From the NCBI GenBank assembly GCA_025935655.1, contig JAICUV010000001.1:1-46741 (forward strand): 46,741 nucleotides of DNA. Reading direction: 5' to 3'. The DNA is from Chloroflexota bacterium. GTDB lineage: Bacteria; Chloroflexota; Limnocylindria; Limnocylindrales; CSP1-4. Shown piece after piece: positions 16,011-23,533 of the stretch; the first letter of the stretch is position 1, and each line of letters begins with the position of its first letter. Both the position numbers and the translations under genes were made by a program. The notes under the pieces are model-generated. The model searched no databases and had not been told where the DNA came from. It saw only the letters and a list, made by a program, of their open reading frames with translations.

Positions 16011-16954
16011 GCGCCGCCCGCCATGCGCGCGTCGGCGGCGAGCGCCTGGGGGAACCAGCGGAAGGACGGCGGCAGCCTCGGGATCCAGAACCGCCACGCC
16101 GTCACCAGCCAGGCGTCGATGGCCCGCTCCCTCGGACCCCAGGCGAGCCCGTACTCGGCGCGCGTGGCGGCGGGCAGCAGCCCGATCGCAGGAACCATGA
16201 GCGCGTCGACCGCGGCCTGCGGGACGAGGCCCAGGGCCCGCCTGGCGAGCGGCGCCGCACCGCCGAGCAGCGCCGCCACCTCGGACCGGACGACGCCGGC
16301 GAGCGGCGGACGCAGGATCGTGGCCGCGATCTCGCGGGCCGCGTCGGTCGGGTGGACCGGCCCCCGGGGCGAGAGCATCGCGTCGACGTAGGCGTCGAAG
16401 GCCTCGATGTCCCGGGGCAGGACGTGGTCCGCGACGCCGAACAGCCGCCCGACGGGGCGCGTCTCGGCGTAGAAGCGGGCCCGGACGTCGGGGGCGAGGG
16501 GCGCCTGCCATCGGTCGGTGACGAGGAGGATGGCGTGGATCAGCGTGGCGTGGACCCACAGGGCGAGCTCCGGGTCGCGGGCGCGGTACGTGGCGCCCAG
16601 CCGGGCCGCGGCCGCGGCGTCGCGGACGGGGCCGGTCACGCCGCCGTGGAGGCCGTTCAGCCGGGCGATCTCGGCGCGAGCGGCCGGCGTCGTCCCGTAC
16701 ACGATCTGCAGGTACGAGCGCAGCGTGCCCGCGAGCCGCCCCCAAGGATCGGTGCGGAACGAGGAATGCTGGATCACGCCCTCCGCGACGAGCGGGTGCG
16801 CGACCTGGAGCAGCAGCGCGAACGGGCCGGCGCCCAGGAGCAGGGCCGCCTCGCGATTGAGGCGCCAGCCCTCGGAGCCGGGGCCGTACAGGCCCGCGAG
16901 GTCGCCGGCCGCGGTCGTCAGCGGTCGCTTGGCCGCCGGCCGACGAGCCACCAC
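16007..16954 (-). CDS. MpaB/rubber-oxygenase-like haem oxygenase (DUF2236 family)
   Basis: About 315 residues, mainly helical. The family signature is clear: LLQVAHPLVAEGVIQHSSF followed by DPWGRLAGTL (about residues 46-80), LWVHATLIHAILL, and GVADHVLPRDIEAFDAYV. In the family these histidines include haem ligands; members include MpaB and latex-clearing protein, which cleave or oxidise C-C or C=C bonds. The substrate here is unknown. I chose the GTG pair at 16954/16951, which overlaps bioY by about 35 nt; an in-frame CTG overlapping the bioY stop is possible. Its own stop overlaps the lipoprotein start. The three genes form a tight cluster. Confidence 0.85.
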   Translation of the reverse strand: MVARRPAAKRPLTTAAGDLAGLYGPGSEGWRLNREAALLLGAGPFALLLQVAHPLVAEGVIQHSSFRTDPWGRLAGTLRSYLQIVYGTTPAARAEIARLNGLHGGVTGPVRDAAAAARLGATYRARDPELALWVHATLIHAILLVTDRWQAPLAPDVRARFYAETRPVGRLFGVADHVLPRDIEAFDAYVDAMLSPRGPVHPTDAAREIAATILRPPLAGVVRSEVAALLGGAAPLARRALGLVPQAAVDALMVPAIGLLPAATRAEYGLAWGPRERAIDAWLVTAWRFWIPRLPPSFRWFPQALAADARMAGGA

Positions 16955-17562
16955 GCGGCCGGGAAGACGGCGGCGGCGGCGAGGAGCTTGACGATGTCGA
17001 CGGCGAGGAACGGCAGCAGGCCGGTCTGGATCGCCGTGGCCAGGGACATGCCCGTGGTCACGGCGAGCCACGGCACGCCGATGGCGTAGATGACCGCGGT
17101 GCCGAGGGACGTCGCGCCGATCGCGCCGCCGATGCGGCGGTCCCAGCCGAGCTCGGCGAGGCGGCCCACGACGGCGGCGGCGACGACGAACCCGACGAGG
17201 TACCCGCCACTCGCGGCCCAGATCACCTGGATCCCGCCCTTGCCCTCCGCGAAGAACGGCAGCCCCACGATGCCCAGCAGGAGGTACAGGAGCGCGGCCA
17301 TGCCGCCCCGGCGCAGCCCGAGGGCGCCGCCGACGACGAGCACGCCGAAGTTCTGGAGGGTGTACGGGATCGGGTTGCCGGGGATCGCGAACGAGACCTT
17401 CGCGGTCAGGAAGATGAACACCGCGCCCGCGACGACGAGCAGCACGCTGCGCAGGCGTGGGCTCGTCCGCTCGCCTACCCGGATCGGGATCAGGAAGTCA
17501 CCGATGGTGAGGCCCTTCTCGGTCGCCGGGACTCGGGTGAGTGACGGGATCGCGTAGGACAT
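16918..17562 (-). CDS. bioY: Biotin transporter substrate-binding subunit BioY
   Basis: A 214-residue membrane protein, the S component of ECF-type biotin uptake. After a polar N-terminal extension of about 35 residues there are six hydrophobic segments. Diagnostic BioY sequences are present: AIPGNPIPYTLQNFGVLVVGGALGLRRG, LLGIVGLPFFAEGKGG and the Gly-rich ASGGYLVGFVVAA. No bioM/bioN (EcfA/EcfT) genes are in the window, so it acts alone or with a shared module. The ATG has GGGAG 5 nt upstream. A -10-like TAGACT lies at 17605-17610. It is first in the cluster with the MpaB-like and lipoprotein genes. Confidence 0.93.
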   Translation of the reverse strand: MSYAIPSLTRVPATEKGLTIGDFLIPIRVGERTSPRLRSVLLVVAGAVFIFLTAKVSFAIPGNPIPYTLQNFGVLVVGGALGLRRGGMAALLYLLLGIVGLPFFAEGKGGIQVIWAASGGYLVGFVVAAAVVGRLAELGWDRRIGGAIGATSLGTAVIYAIGVPWLAVTTGMSLATAIQTGLLPFLAVDIVKLLAAAAVFPAAWWLVGRRPSDR

Positions 17563-17604
17563 CGGTCTCCCTCTGGCACCGGCACCACGGCCGGCGTCCC
17601 CGGC

Positions 17605-17610
17605 AGTCTA
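17605..17610 (-). promoter_or_regulatory. Candidate -10 element of the bioY cluster
   Basis: TAGACT on the minus strand lies 42 nt before the bioY ATG, leaving room for the GGGAG ribosome site. I see no convincing -35 and no BirA-type operator. Confidence 0.35.
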
Positions 17611-17651
17611 CCAACCAGGCGACGGTGCGGGCCAGCGCCGGAGGGTGGCGG

Positions 17652-17657
17652 TATCGT
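17652..17657 (+). promoter_or_regulatory. Candidate -10 element of the small GNAT gene (leaderless)
   Basis: TATCGT is followed by exactly 6 nt and the ATG at 17664, with no ribosome-binding sequence between, suggesting a leaderless message. Confidence 0.4.
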
Positions 17658-17663
17658 GGCGCG

Positions 17664-18062
17664 ATGGCCCCCACCGTCGCCTGGCGCGGCCCCATCGACA
17701 ACGACCAGCTGAGCCGCCTGCATGCCGAGGGCTTCGGCACGCGGGTCTTCGACTGGGACTGGGCGACCCAGCTCGAGCGCCACAGCCTGGGCTGGGTCAC
17801 GGCGCACGAGGGCGAGCGGCTGGTGGGGTTCGTGAACGTGGCCTGGGACGGCGGCGTCCACGCGTTCCTGCTGGACACGCTCGTCGCCGCGGACCGGCGG
17901 CGGGGAGGCCTCGGCCGGCGGCTGGTGGAACGGGCAGCCGAGGGTGCCCGCGCCGCCGCGTGCGAGTGGCTCCACGTGGACTGGGACGACGACCACCTGA
18001 CCGCGTTCTACCTCGACGCGTGCGGGTTCGTGCCCACCAAGGCGGGGCTGATCCCGCTGTAG
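17664..18062 (+). CDS. Small GNAT-family N-acetyltransferase
   Basis: A 132-residue single-domain GNAT. The acetyl-CoA binding motif A is LDTLVAADRRRGGLGRRLVERAAEGA (RxxGxG type, about residues 73-98), followed by the expected HVDWDDDHLTAFYLDACGF. The start at ATG 17664 gives a typical length; the longer open frame is unrelated sequence. It diverges from bioY with about 100 nt between the starts. The acceptor substrate is unknown. Confidence 0.85.
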   Translation: MAPTVAWRGPIDNDQLSRLHAEGFGTRVFDWDWATQLERHSLGWVTAHEGERLVGFVNVAWDGGVHAFLLDTLVAADRRRGGLGRRLVERAAEGARAAACEWLHVDWDDDHLTAFYLDACGFVPTKAGLIPL

Positions 18063-18192
18063 GGTCTGGCGGCGCGCGCGCTTCGTTCCGGCCTTCCTGC
18101 GCGCTCGCCCACGCGGGACCGTGATGCGCGCTACCCGCCCGGCGACTCTACGATTCCGCGCCGGGACGAACGAGTCGCCGGGCGGCGCGACC

Positions 18193-18260
18193 GTTCCGCG
18201 AGACGGGCTGCGGACGGAACGCACGAGTCGATCGAAGGGTCATCCGTTCCGCGACGGAAC
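18193..18260. repeat. Two GTTCCG / CGGAAC hairpin motifs
   Basis: GTTCCG (18193-18198) pairs with CGGAAC (18215-18220) across 16 nt, and GTTCCG (18246-18251) pairs with CGGAAC (18255-18260) across 3 nt. Both left arms continue as CGCGA or CGA. Neither has a T-run. Possibly transcription end structures between convergent genes. Confidence 0.5.
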
Positions 18261-18263
18261 CGT

Positions 18264-18338
18264 AGGGTCGCTGCGCGACTAAGGCGTGGGGGTCGCCGCG
18301 CGACTCGGGCGTGAAGGTCGCTGCGGGAGGCGGGCGTG
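18264..18338. repeat. Three imperfect 25-bp tandem repeats
   Basis: Units 18264-18288, 18289-18313 and 18314-18338 share the frame [AG]GGTCGC[TC]GCG-sGA-N4-GGCGTG. Units 1 and 2 differ at about four positions; unit 3 is more diverged. A degraded fourth unit may follow to about 18362. Confidence 0.65.
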
Positions 18339-18372
18339 GCGTCGGCTCGACTCGGGTGAAGCGTCGCGCCGA

Positions 18373-20928
18373 CTACTCCCCGCGGACCGCGGACACGATC
18401 GAACGCTGCCCGGCAAGCCGCGCCGGCTGCGCGGCGGCGACCATCGCCAGGACGACGCCCAGGATGAGCGAGAACGCGATCGTGTCCCACGGCAGCTGGA
18501 CCCCGAGGTCCACCCGACCGCCCGCCGTCCCCACGAGCAGCACGCCGATCCCCACGCCGGCCGCCACGCCCACGAGCGCGCCGATCGCGCCCAGGATCCC
18601 CGCCTCCACCAGCACGGAGCGCCACACCTGGCGCCGGCTCATCCCCGCGGCGCGGAGCATGCCCAGCTCGCGGACGCGTTCCCAGGTATCCATCGAGAGG
18701 GTGTTGACGATGCCCAGCGCGGCGACGGCCACGGCCGCCAGGGCGAGCAGGTCGAGCAGGCCGAAGACGCGGTCGAGCGCATCGGCGACCGCTCCCTCGA
18801 CACGGGCGATCGGCGCCACCGTCAGCGCGAGCTGCCCCGCGAGCGCCGCGACGGCGGCACCGGCAATTGGGCGTTTGGCCGGGTCGTAGCGGACGGCGAT
18901 GGCGTCCGCGCCGCCGACCCCGAACCGGTCGAGCGCGTCGCGCCAGCCGACGAGCACGCTCTCGCCGGACCGGCCGGGGAACGATCGCTCCACGATGCCC
19001 GCGACGTGGAGGTCCACGAGCCCGGCCGCCGTCGCCACGGCGATCGTGTCCCCCAGGCCCACGCCCAGGCGCTCCGCCCGTGACCGCGGCAGGATGACCG
19101 CCCCGCCCGCGTCGATGGCCGCGAGGGCCGCCGCGCGGTCACCGGCCGAGAACACGAGCCGGCCGTCCGCCGCGAGATCGGCACCGCGGACCGCCGTCGC
19201 GTCGAGCCGGGTCCCCTGGAAGGCGAGGTCGAAGCTGGCGATGGGCGTCGCCCGCACGACCCCGTCGATCGCGGCGACCTCCTGGTCCACGCCGCCCTCG
19301 CCGACCGGCGCCGGGGCGATCGCCGTGAGGATCTCGTCGCCCGGGACCACCTCGTCCAGCCATGCCGTCGCGGTGACCCGCGCGTTCGCGGCGACCGAGC
19401 CGAGGGCCACGAGCATCGCGAGGCCGACGACCAGCGATCCCACGGTGACCGTCGTCCGCCCGCGGTCGCGGGCGATCGCGGCCCGCGCAAGCCGTTCCTC
19501 GAGCCGCAGCACGGCACCGAACGGGAGCCCGATGATCCGCCCCAGCGGACCGAGCAGCACCGGCGTCACGAGGACGGCGAACAGCAGGATCGCGTACACG
19601 GCGGCGGTCCGGAGGACCCCGCCCGCGGTCCCGCCGACGGGGAGGAGCACGACCGCAAGCAGCTCCACGGCCGCGATCACGGCGATGAGCCACGACGTGT
19701 GCGATCGGACCGAGGCGCCCGGGTCCCCCCGCACACGGAGGGCGGCGACGGGGCTGACGCCGGCGGCGCGGCGCGCCGGCTCGATCGCGGCGACCAGCGT
19801 CACGAGGAGCCCCGCGGCAAACCCCGTGACGAGCACGGCGGGCGTCAGGGCCGGGCCCTCGATGGAGACGGAGCCGGCGGCATGGAGCCAGCCCGCCGCG
19901 AGGACGGCGAGCACGGCGCCGAGGATCACCCCGCCGAGCGATCCCGCCGCACCGAGCACCAGCGCCTGGACGAGCACCACGCGGACGACCTGCGAACGAT
20001 CCGCGCCCGCGGCCCGGAGCAGCCCCAGCTCGCGGATCCGCTCGACGACCGTCATGGCGAGCGTGTTCAGGATCAGGAATGCCGCGGCGAACAGCGTGAT
20101 CGCCGCGAGGAGCGCCATCGTGGACCGGATGTCCGTGGTCGAGGCCCGGAGCGAGGCGGCCACGTCGCGCGGGGAGGAAAGGACGTAGGGCTCCGTGGTC
20201 AGCGCCTTCGTGAGCCCGGCCGTCACCTCGTCGACGGACGCACCCGCGGCGAGCACGAGGTCGATGCGGCTCAGGCCGCCCAGCGTCTCGAGGGTGGGGG
20301 CGGGCGCGTCGTCGCCCGTCGCGAGGGTCGCGGCCGTGAGCAGCGGGAGGACGACGGTCCGGCCGGACGAGCCGAGCTCGGGGCCGTCACCCGCGAGGAT
20401 GCCCACGACGCGGACCCGCAGCGGCGCGCCGGCGCCGAAGATCGAGAGCTCCTCACCGAGAGCCAGCGCCTCTGCCGCGGCCAGGCGTTGCGTGATGAGG
20501 GCGGCCGGCTCGTCGAGACCGGTGAGCGGCGCCCCGCTCGAGAGCGCGAGGTCGCGGACGCGCGGCTCGCTCGCCGGGTCGACGCCGAGCACCGTGACCG
20601 GCTCCCCGGTGGCGCTGACCCGACCGGGCTCCGCACCCAGGTAGGTGCGGCGCTCGATCGCCGGCGCGGCGAGGGCGACGCCCGGGACGGCGCTCACCGC
20701 GTCGAGCGACGACGCGGTCAGCCCCGTCTCGGCGAACGCGGCCACCCGCAGGTCGGCTCGGCCGACGAGCGAGGCGACCGTCCGGTCGATCGACGCGTCG
20801 AGGCCGGCGTTCACGGCGAGGGCCGCGACGAGCACCGCCACGCCGAGCGCGATGCCGAACGCCGTCAGCAGGCTCCGTGCCGGGCGCGCGACGACGCTGC
20901 GCCACGCGTACGGGACCAGGCCGCGCAC
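18373..20928 (-). CDS. ABC transporter permease with two FtsX domains
   Basis: An 851-residue membrane protein of the MacB/FtsX/LolC type, in which a TM helix, a large extracytoplasmic MacB-PCD-like domain and three TM helices are duplicated within one chain. The first half has a TM at about 18-40 and the FtsX core at about 265-385 (ITLFAAAFLILNTLAMTVVERIRELGLLRAAGADRSQV). The second has a TM near 500 and the core at about 730-840 (LGIVNTLSMDTWERVRELGMLRAAGMSRRQV). The repeated ERxRELGxLRAxG motif is diagnostic. The likely role is export or extraction of an envelope substrate, or mechanotransmission, with the ATPase encoded 12 nt upstream. The start is GTG. Confidence 0.92.
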   Translation of the reverse strand: MRGLVPYAWRSVVARPARSLLTAFGIALGVAVLVAALAVNAGLDASIDRTVASLVGRADLRVAAFAETGLTASSLDAVSAVPGVALAAPAIERRTYLGAEPGRVSATGEPVTVLGVDPASEPRVRDLALSSGAPLTGLDEPAALITQRLAAAEALALGEELSIFGAGAPLRVRVVGILAGDGPELGSSGRTVVLPLLTAATLATGDDAPAPTLETLGGLSRIDLVLAAGASVDEVTAGLTKALTTEPYVLSSPRDVAASLRASTTDIRSTMALLAAITLFAAAFLILNTLAMTVVERIRELGLLRAAGADRSQVVRVVLVQALVLGAAGSLGGVILGAVLAVLAAGWLHAAGSVSIEGPALTPAVLVTGFAAGLLVTLVAAIEPARRAAGVSPVAALRVRGDPGASVRSHTSWLIAVIAAVELLAVVLLPVGGTAGGVLRTAAVYAILLFAVLVTPVLLGPLGRIIGLPFGAVLRLEERLARAAIARDRGRTTVTVGSLVVGLAMLVALGSVAANARVTATAWLDEVVPGDEILTAIAPAPVGEGGVDQEVAAIDGVVRATPIASFDLAFQGTRLDATAVRGADLAADGRLVFSAGDRAAALAAIDAGGAVILPRSRAERLGVGLGDTIAVATAAGLVDLHVAGIVERSFPGRSGESVLVGWRDALDRFGVGGADAIAVRYDPAKRPIAGAAVAALAGQLALTVAPIARVEGAVADALDRVFGLLDLLALAAVAVAALGIVNTLSMDTWERVRELGMLRAAGMSRRQVWRSVLVEAGILGAIGALVGVAAGVGIGVLLVGTAGGRVDLGVQLPWDTIAFSLILGVVLAMVAAAQPARLAGQRSIVSAVRGE

Positions 20929-20940
20929 GGTCGCGGGCGC

Positions 20941-21765
20941 CTAGAGCCCGAGCTGGGCGAGGCGCGCGATGAGCGGGCCGGCGGCGTGGTCCTCGCGGCG
21001 GCCGAGGACGATCTCGTCGCGGATCCGCCCGTCGCCGACGACGAACACCCGGTCGGCGTACGCGGCCGCCTTCGCGTCGTGCGTCACGAGGACGATGGTC
21101 TGGCCCCGGTCCACGCAGGTGCGCCACAGCGCCTCGAGGATGTCGATGCCCGTCGTGAAGTCGAGGTTCCCGGTGGGCTCGTCCGCGAACAGGAGCGCGG
21201 GCCGGGTGACGATGGCGCGCGCGACCGCGACGCGCTGCTGCTCCCCGGCCGAGAGCTGGTCGGGGCGGTGACGCTCCTTGCCGGTGAGGTCCACCAGCTC
21301 GATGGCGTCCCGGACCCGCCCGGCGAGCTCGCCATGTCGCGGGTCGAGGCCCGCGATCGTGAACGGGAGCCCCACGTTCTCCACGACGTTGAGCAGCGGC
21401 ACGAGGTTGAACGACTGGAACACGAACCCCGTGCGCTCGCGGCGGAGTCGGGTCGCCTGGTCGTCGGACAGTCGGCTGATCGCCTCACCCTCCAGGAACA
21501 CGTCCCCGGCCGTGGGCCGGTCGAGCCCGCCGAGGAGCTGGAGGAGCGTGCTCTTGCCGGAGCCGGACGGGCCCATGAGCGCGACGAACTCGCCGGGGAG
21601 CACGGCCAGGCTCACGCCGCGGACGGCATCGACGATCTCGCCCGGCATCCGGTACTGCTTCGTGAGCGCGCGCGCCTCGAGAATCGGCGCGTCGGCGGGG
21701 GCGGACGGGGCTGCTGGCGCGGGCGCGGTCGACGAGTCGGGGGCGATGGGCGAGTCGATGGTCAT
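20941..21765 (-). CDS. ABC transporter ATP-binding protein, MacB/LolD type
   Basis: A 274-residue ATPase. After a Pro/Ala-rich N-terminal tail of about 26 residues come Walker A GPSGSGKST (about 65-73), Q-loop VFQSFNLVPLLNVVENV, signature LSAGEQQR, Walker B LLFADEPTGNLD and switch histidine LVTHD. LFADEPTGNLD and the FNLVPLLNVxEN stretch are typical of the MacB/LolD/FtsE group. The signature reads LSAGE rather than the common LSGGQ, a known tolerated variant. It is immediately upstream of the FtsX permease gene, so they form one transporter. Confidence 0.94.
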   Translation of the reverse strand: MTIDSPIAPDSSTAPAPAAPSAPADAPILEARALTKQYRMPGEIVDAVRGVSLAVLPGEFVALMGPSGSGKSTLLQLLGGLDRPTAGDVFLEGEAISRLSDDQATRLRRERTGFVFQSFNLVPLLNVVENVGLPFTIAGLDPRHGELAGRVRDAIELVDLTGKERHRPDQLSAGEQQRVAVARAIVTRPALLFADEPTGNLDFTTGIDILEALWRTCVDRGQTIVLVTHDAKAAAYADRVFVVGDGRIRDEIVLGRREDHAAGPLIARLAQLGL

Positions 21766-21863
21766 GGGGCTCGATGGCTCCGTGCGGCGGGCGCCGTCCC
21801 GGGCGGACGGGCACGGTCCGTACCCTAGCGGTGCGGTCTGGTGCGGTCAGGGACCCGATGGTC

Positions 21864-22784
21864 CTACCCGCCGAAGGCACCGCCCCCGAAGAACTGCGCC
21901 GTGATCGACTGGAGGATCGAGTCCACCAGCCCGAGCTCGGCCGGCGGGTCCGTGACCCGCAGCTGGCCGGGTGGCACGTCGGGCGCGCGGGGCGTCGGGC
22001 GCGGGGTGGGCGACGGGCTCGGCGTGGCCGCGAGGATCGGCGGCAGCGTCGGGATCGCCGTCGGCGACGGGCTCGGCGTGGCGGTCGGCGCCGCCGACGG
22101 CCTCGTCGTGGGCCTCGGGGTCGCGGCGGCCGGCTTCGGCTTCGCGGTCGGGCGGGGCGTCGCCCTGGGCCTGGCGGTCGGCTTCGGGGTGGGCCTGGGC
22201 GTGGGCTTCGGTGCGGAGCTGCTGCAGCGGTCCGCGAAGATCACCGTCCACATGAACGTGTCGCCGGATGCCTTGTACGCACCCACGCCGACCACGTCCC
22301 AGGCCGAGCCCATGATGTTCCTGCGGTGGCCGCTCGAGTTCATGAACTGCTCGAAGACCCACTTGGTGGCGTCTTCCTCGCTCGCGCCGGGCCACTTCAC
22401 GGTGCCGATGTTCTCGCCCGCGAGCTTGAAGCAGTAGCCGTACTTGTGCTCCATGTACCAGAACACGTTGCGGGTCGTGCCCTTGATCGTGTGGCTGAAG
22501 TAGTCGCGATCGATCATGTCCTTGCTCCGCCAGCGCGCGATCTTGCGGAGCGCCAGGTCCTGCTTGAGGGCCTTCCTTCCGCCGGACGCCCGCGCCTGGT
22601 TCTGGAGCGAGATGAGGAGCGTCTCGGACCCGGAGCTGAACGTGTTCGCGTCCCACCCGAGGGCGCCGCGCGGGATCGCCAGCACGCCCAGCGACGTGAC
22701 CAGGAGCGAGAGCACCACGAGCAGGGTGAGGCGGCGCGGATCGGCGACGGGGGCCAGGAGCCGCAGGGCAACGGTGCGGGTCAT
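21864..22784 (-). CDS. Secreted CAP-domain (SCP-like) protein with Pro/Thr-rich tail
   Basis: A 306-residue exported protein. Residues 1-43 form a signal peptide or membrane anchor with a basic start. About 50-180 form a CAP domain: IDRDYFSH, GENIGTVKWPGASEEDATKWVF, MNSSGHRRNIMGSAWDVVGVG and MWTVIFADRC. This is the CxC/YkwD-like bacterial branch, with the cavity His and Glu retained. About 185-275 are tandem short Pro/Thr/Ser/Lys repeats (PKPTPRPT, TPSPSPT) expected to be a flexible, possibly cell-wall-spanning linker. A hydrophobic Gly-rich tail follows. It precedes the ABC exporter genes on the same strand with a 98-nt gap, so co-transcription is possible. Confidence 0.88.
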   Translation of the reverse strand: MTRTVALRLLAPVADPRRLTLLVVLSLLVTSLGVLAIPRGALGWDANTFSSGSETLLISLQNQARASGGRKALKQDLALRKIARWRSKDMIDRDYFSHTIKGTTRNVFWYMEHKYGYCFKLAGENIGTVKWPGASEEDATKWVFEQFMNSSGHRRNIMGSAWDVVGVGAYKASGDTFMWTVIFADRCSSSAPKPTPRPTPKPTARPRATPRPTAKPKPAAATPRPTTRPSAAPTATPSPSPTAIPTLPPILAATPSPSPTPRPTPRAPDVPPGQLRVTDPPAELGLVDSILQSITAQFFGGGAFGG

Positions 22785-23063
22785 GGGGCGGTTCGGGTCT
22801 CGTGCAGGGCGCCGGCGGGCACCGGCTTCGGGGCCGATCCTGCCCGTGGTCCCCGGTCCCATCCCCGGCGCAATGGTCCCGACCGGACCCGCCCGCGGTA
22901 CCAGTCAGCGCACCGGAGGCATCCCGACCGCACCCGACCGCACCAGGCTGGGCAGCCGGCTGCCGCGGACCACGGGCATGCACTGGCGGCCACGGCGACA
23001 CCGCCGCCGCATCCGGTACACTCCGCTGGCCCTGCGCGGCGCGCGTGCGCCCCGGGCGGCCGC
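22785..23063. other. Intergenic region before tRNA-His, no gene seen
   Basis: This 279-base stretch carries short direct repeats of CCCGACCGCA (about 22923-22942) and the likely tRNA promoter at its right end. I see no protein-coding gene. Confidence 0.5.
22995..23022 (+). promoter_or_regulatory. Probable tRNA-His promoter
   Basis: GCGACA (22995-23000), a 16-nt spacer and TACACT (23017-23022) make a moderate sigma-70-type promoter. Transcription would begin about 35 nt before the tRNA. Confidence 0.45.
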
Positions 23064-23140
23064 GGTGACCTTAGCTCAATAGGCAGAGCACTGGATTGTG
23101 GCTCCAGAGGTTATGGGTTCGAGCCCCATAGGTCACCCCA
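23064..23140 (+). tRNA. tRNA-His (anticodon GTG)
   Basis: A full cloverleaf is visible. The acceptor stem GGTGACCT pairs with AGGTCACC, including the extra G-1 (23064) opposite C73, the identity mark of tRNA-His. The D arm is GCTC...GAGC. The anticodon stem is CTGGA/TCCAG with loop TTGTGGC, giving anticodon GTG. The T arm is ATGGG-TTCGAGC-CCCAT. The 3' CCA is encoded (23138-23140). Confidence 0.96.
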
Positions 23141-23533
23141 ACTCCCCGATCGCCTGACCCGTTCGCGCCCGGAACGTCGCGCCCGCCACGCCCGCACGTG
23201 GAGCACGGCGCCAAGGGCGACGAGCGGGATGGACCACTGCGGGATCGTCCGTGCGAGGGCATCGGGCAGGAAGATGTCGGAGACGCGGCCGTCGTCGGCG
23301 CCGTAGCGCTCCGCCATCGGGGTCAGCGGACACGTGCCGCGGTTGGCCACGAACACCGCCGACTCGGCCGCGACCAGGCTCGCGGCCAGGGCCACGGATC
23401 GATCGCGTCGTCGGGCGAGGCCCGTCAGGACGAGCCACAGGATCGCCCACAGCTCCGCCACGAACACGCTCGAATGGACGACCCGCACGACGAACAGCGC
23501 GACCCTGCGGGGCGGGGGTGAGGATGCAGCCAC
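23111..23533 (-). CDS. Small membrane protein of unknown function, 3' end antisense to tRNA-His
   Basis: A 140-residue protein with three or four hydrophobic segments (about 10-36, 44-62, 93-113). A conserved-looking core reads FVANRGTCPLTPMAERYGA followed by GRVSDIFLPDALARTIPQWSIPLVALGA, which resembles a widespread small uncharacterised membrane family. The GTG start has no obvious ribosome site. The last codons (GDLWGSNP and the stop) are read from the complement of the tRNA-His 3' half, so the natural C-terminus probably ended near SGRERVRRSG and the reading runs on by chance. Convergent with the tRNA. Confidence 0.65.
   Translation of the reverse strand: MAASSPPPRRVALFVVRVVHSSVFVAELWAILWLVLTGLARRRDRSVALAASLVAAESAVFVANRGTCPLTPMAERYGADDGRVSDIFLPDALARTIPQWSIPLVALGAVLHVRAWRARRSGRERVRRSGSWGDLWGSNP

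Larger units (their letters stand above)
18063..18372. other. Gene-free convergent intergenic region with repeats
   Basis: These 310 bases lie between the GNAT stop and the convergent permease stop and hold no credible gene. They contain two GTTCCG/CGGAAC inverted repeats (18193-18220 and 18246-18260) and about three imperfect 25-bp tandem units (18264-18338), listed separately. Confidence 0.6.

Noticed and set aside
18264..18338. CRISPR-like array
   Set aside because: The 25-bp units are directly adjacent and imperfect, with no unique spacers and no cas genes.
23071..23262. 63-aa minus-strand frame containing GARTHNLWSHNPV
   Set aside because: It is the translated complement of tRNA-His, a common false gene call.
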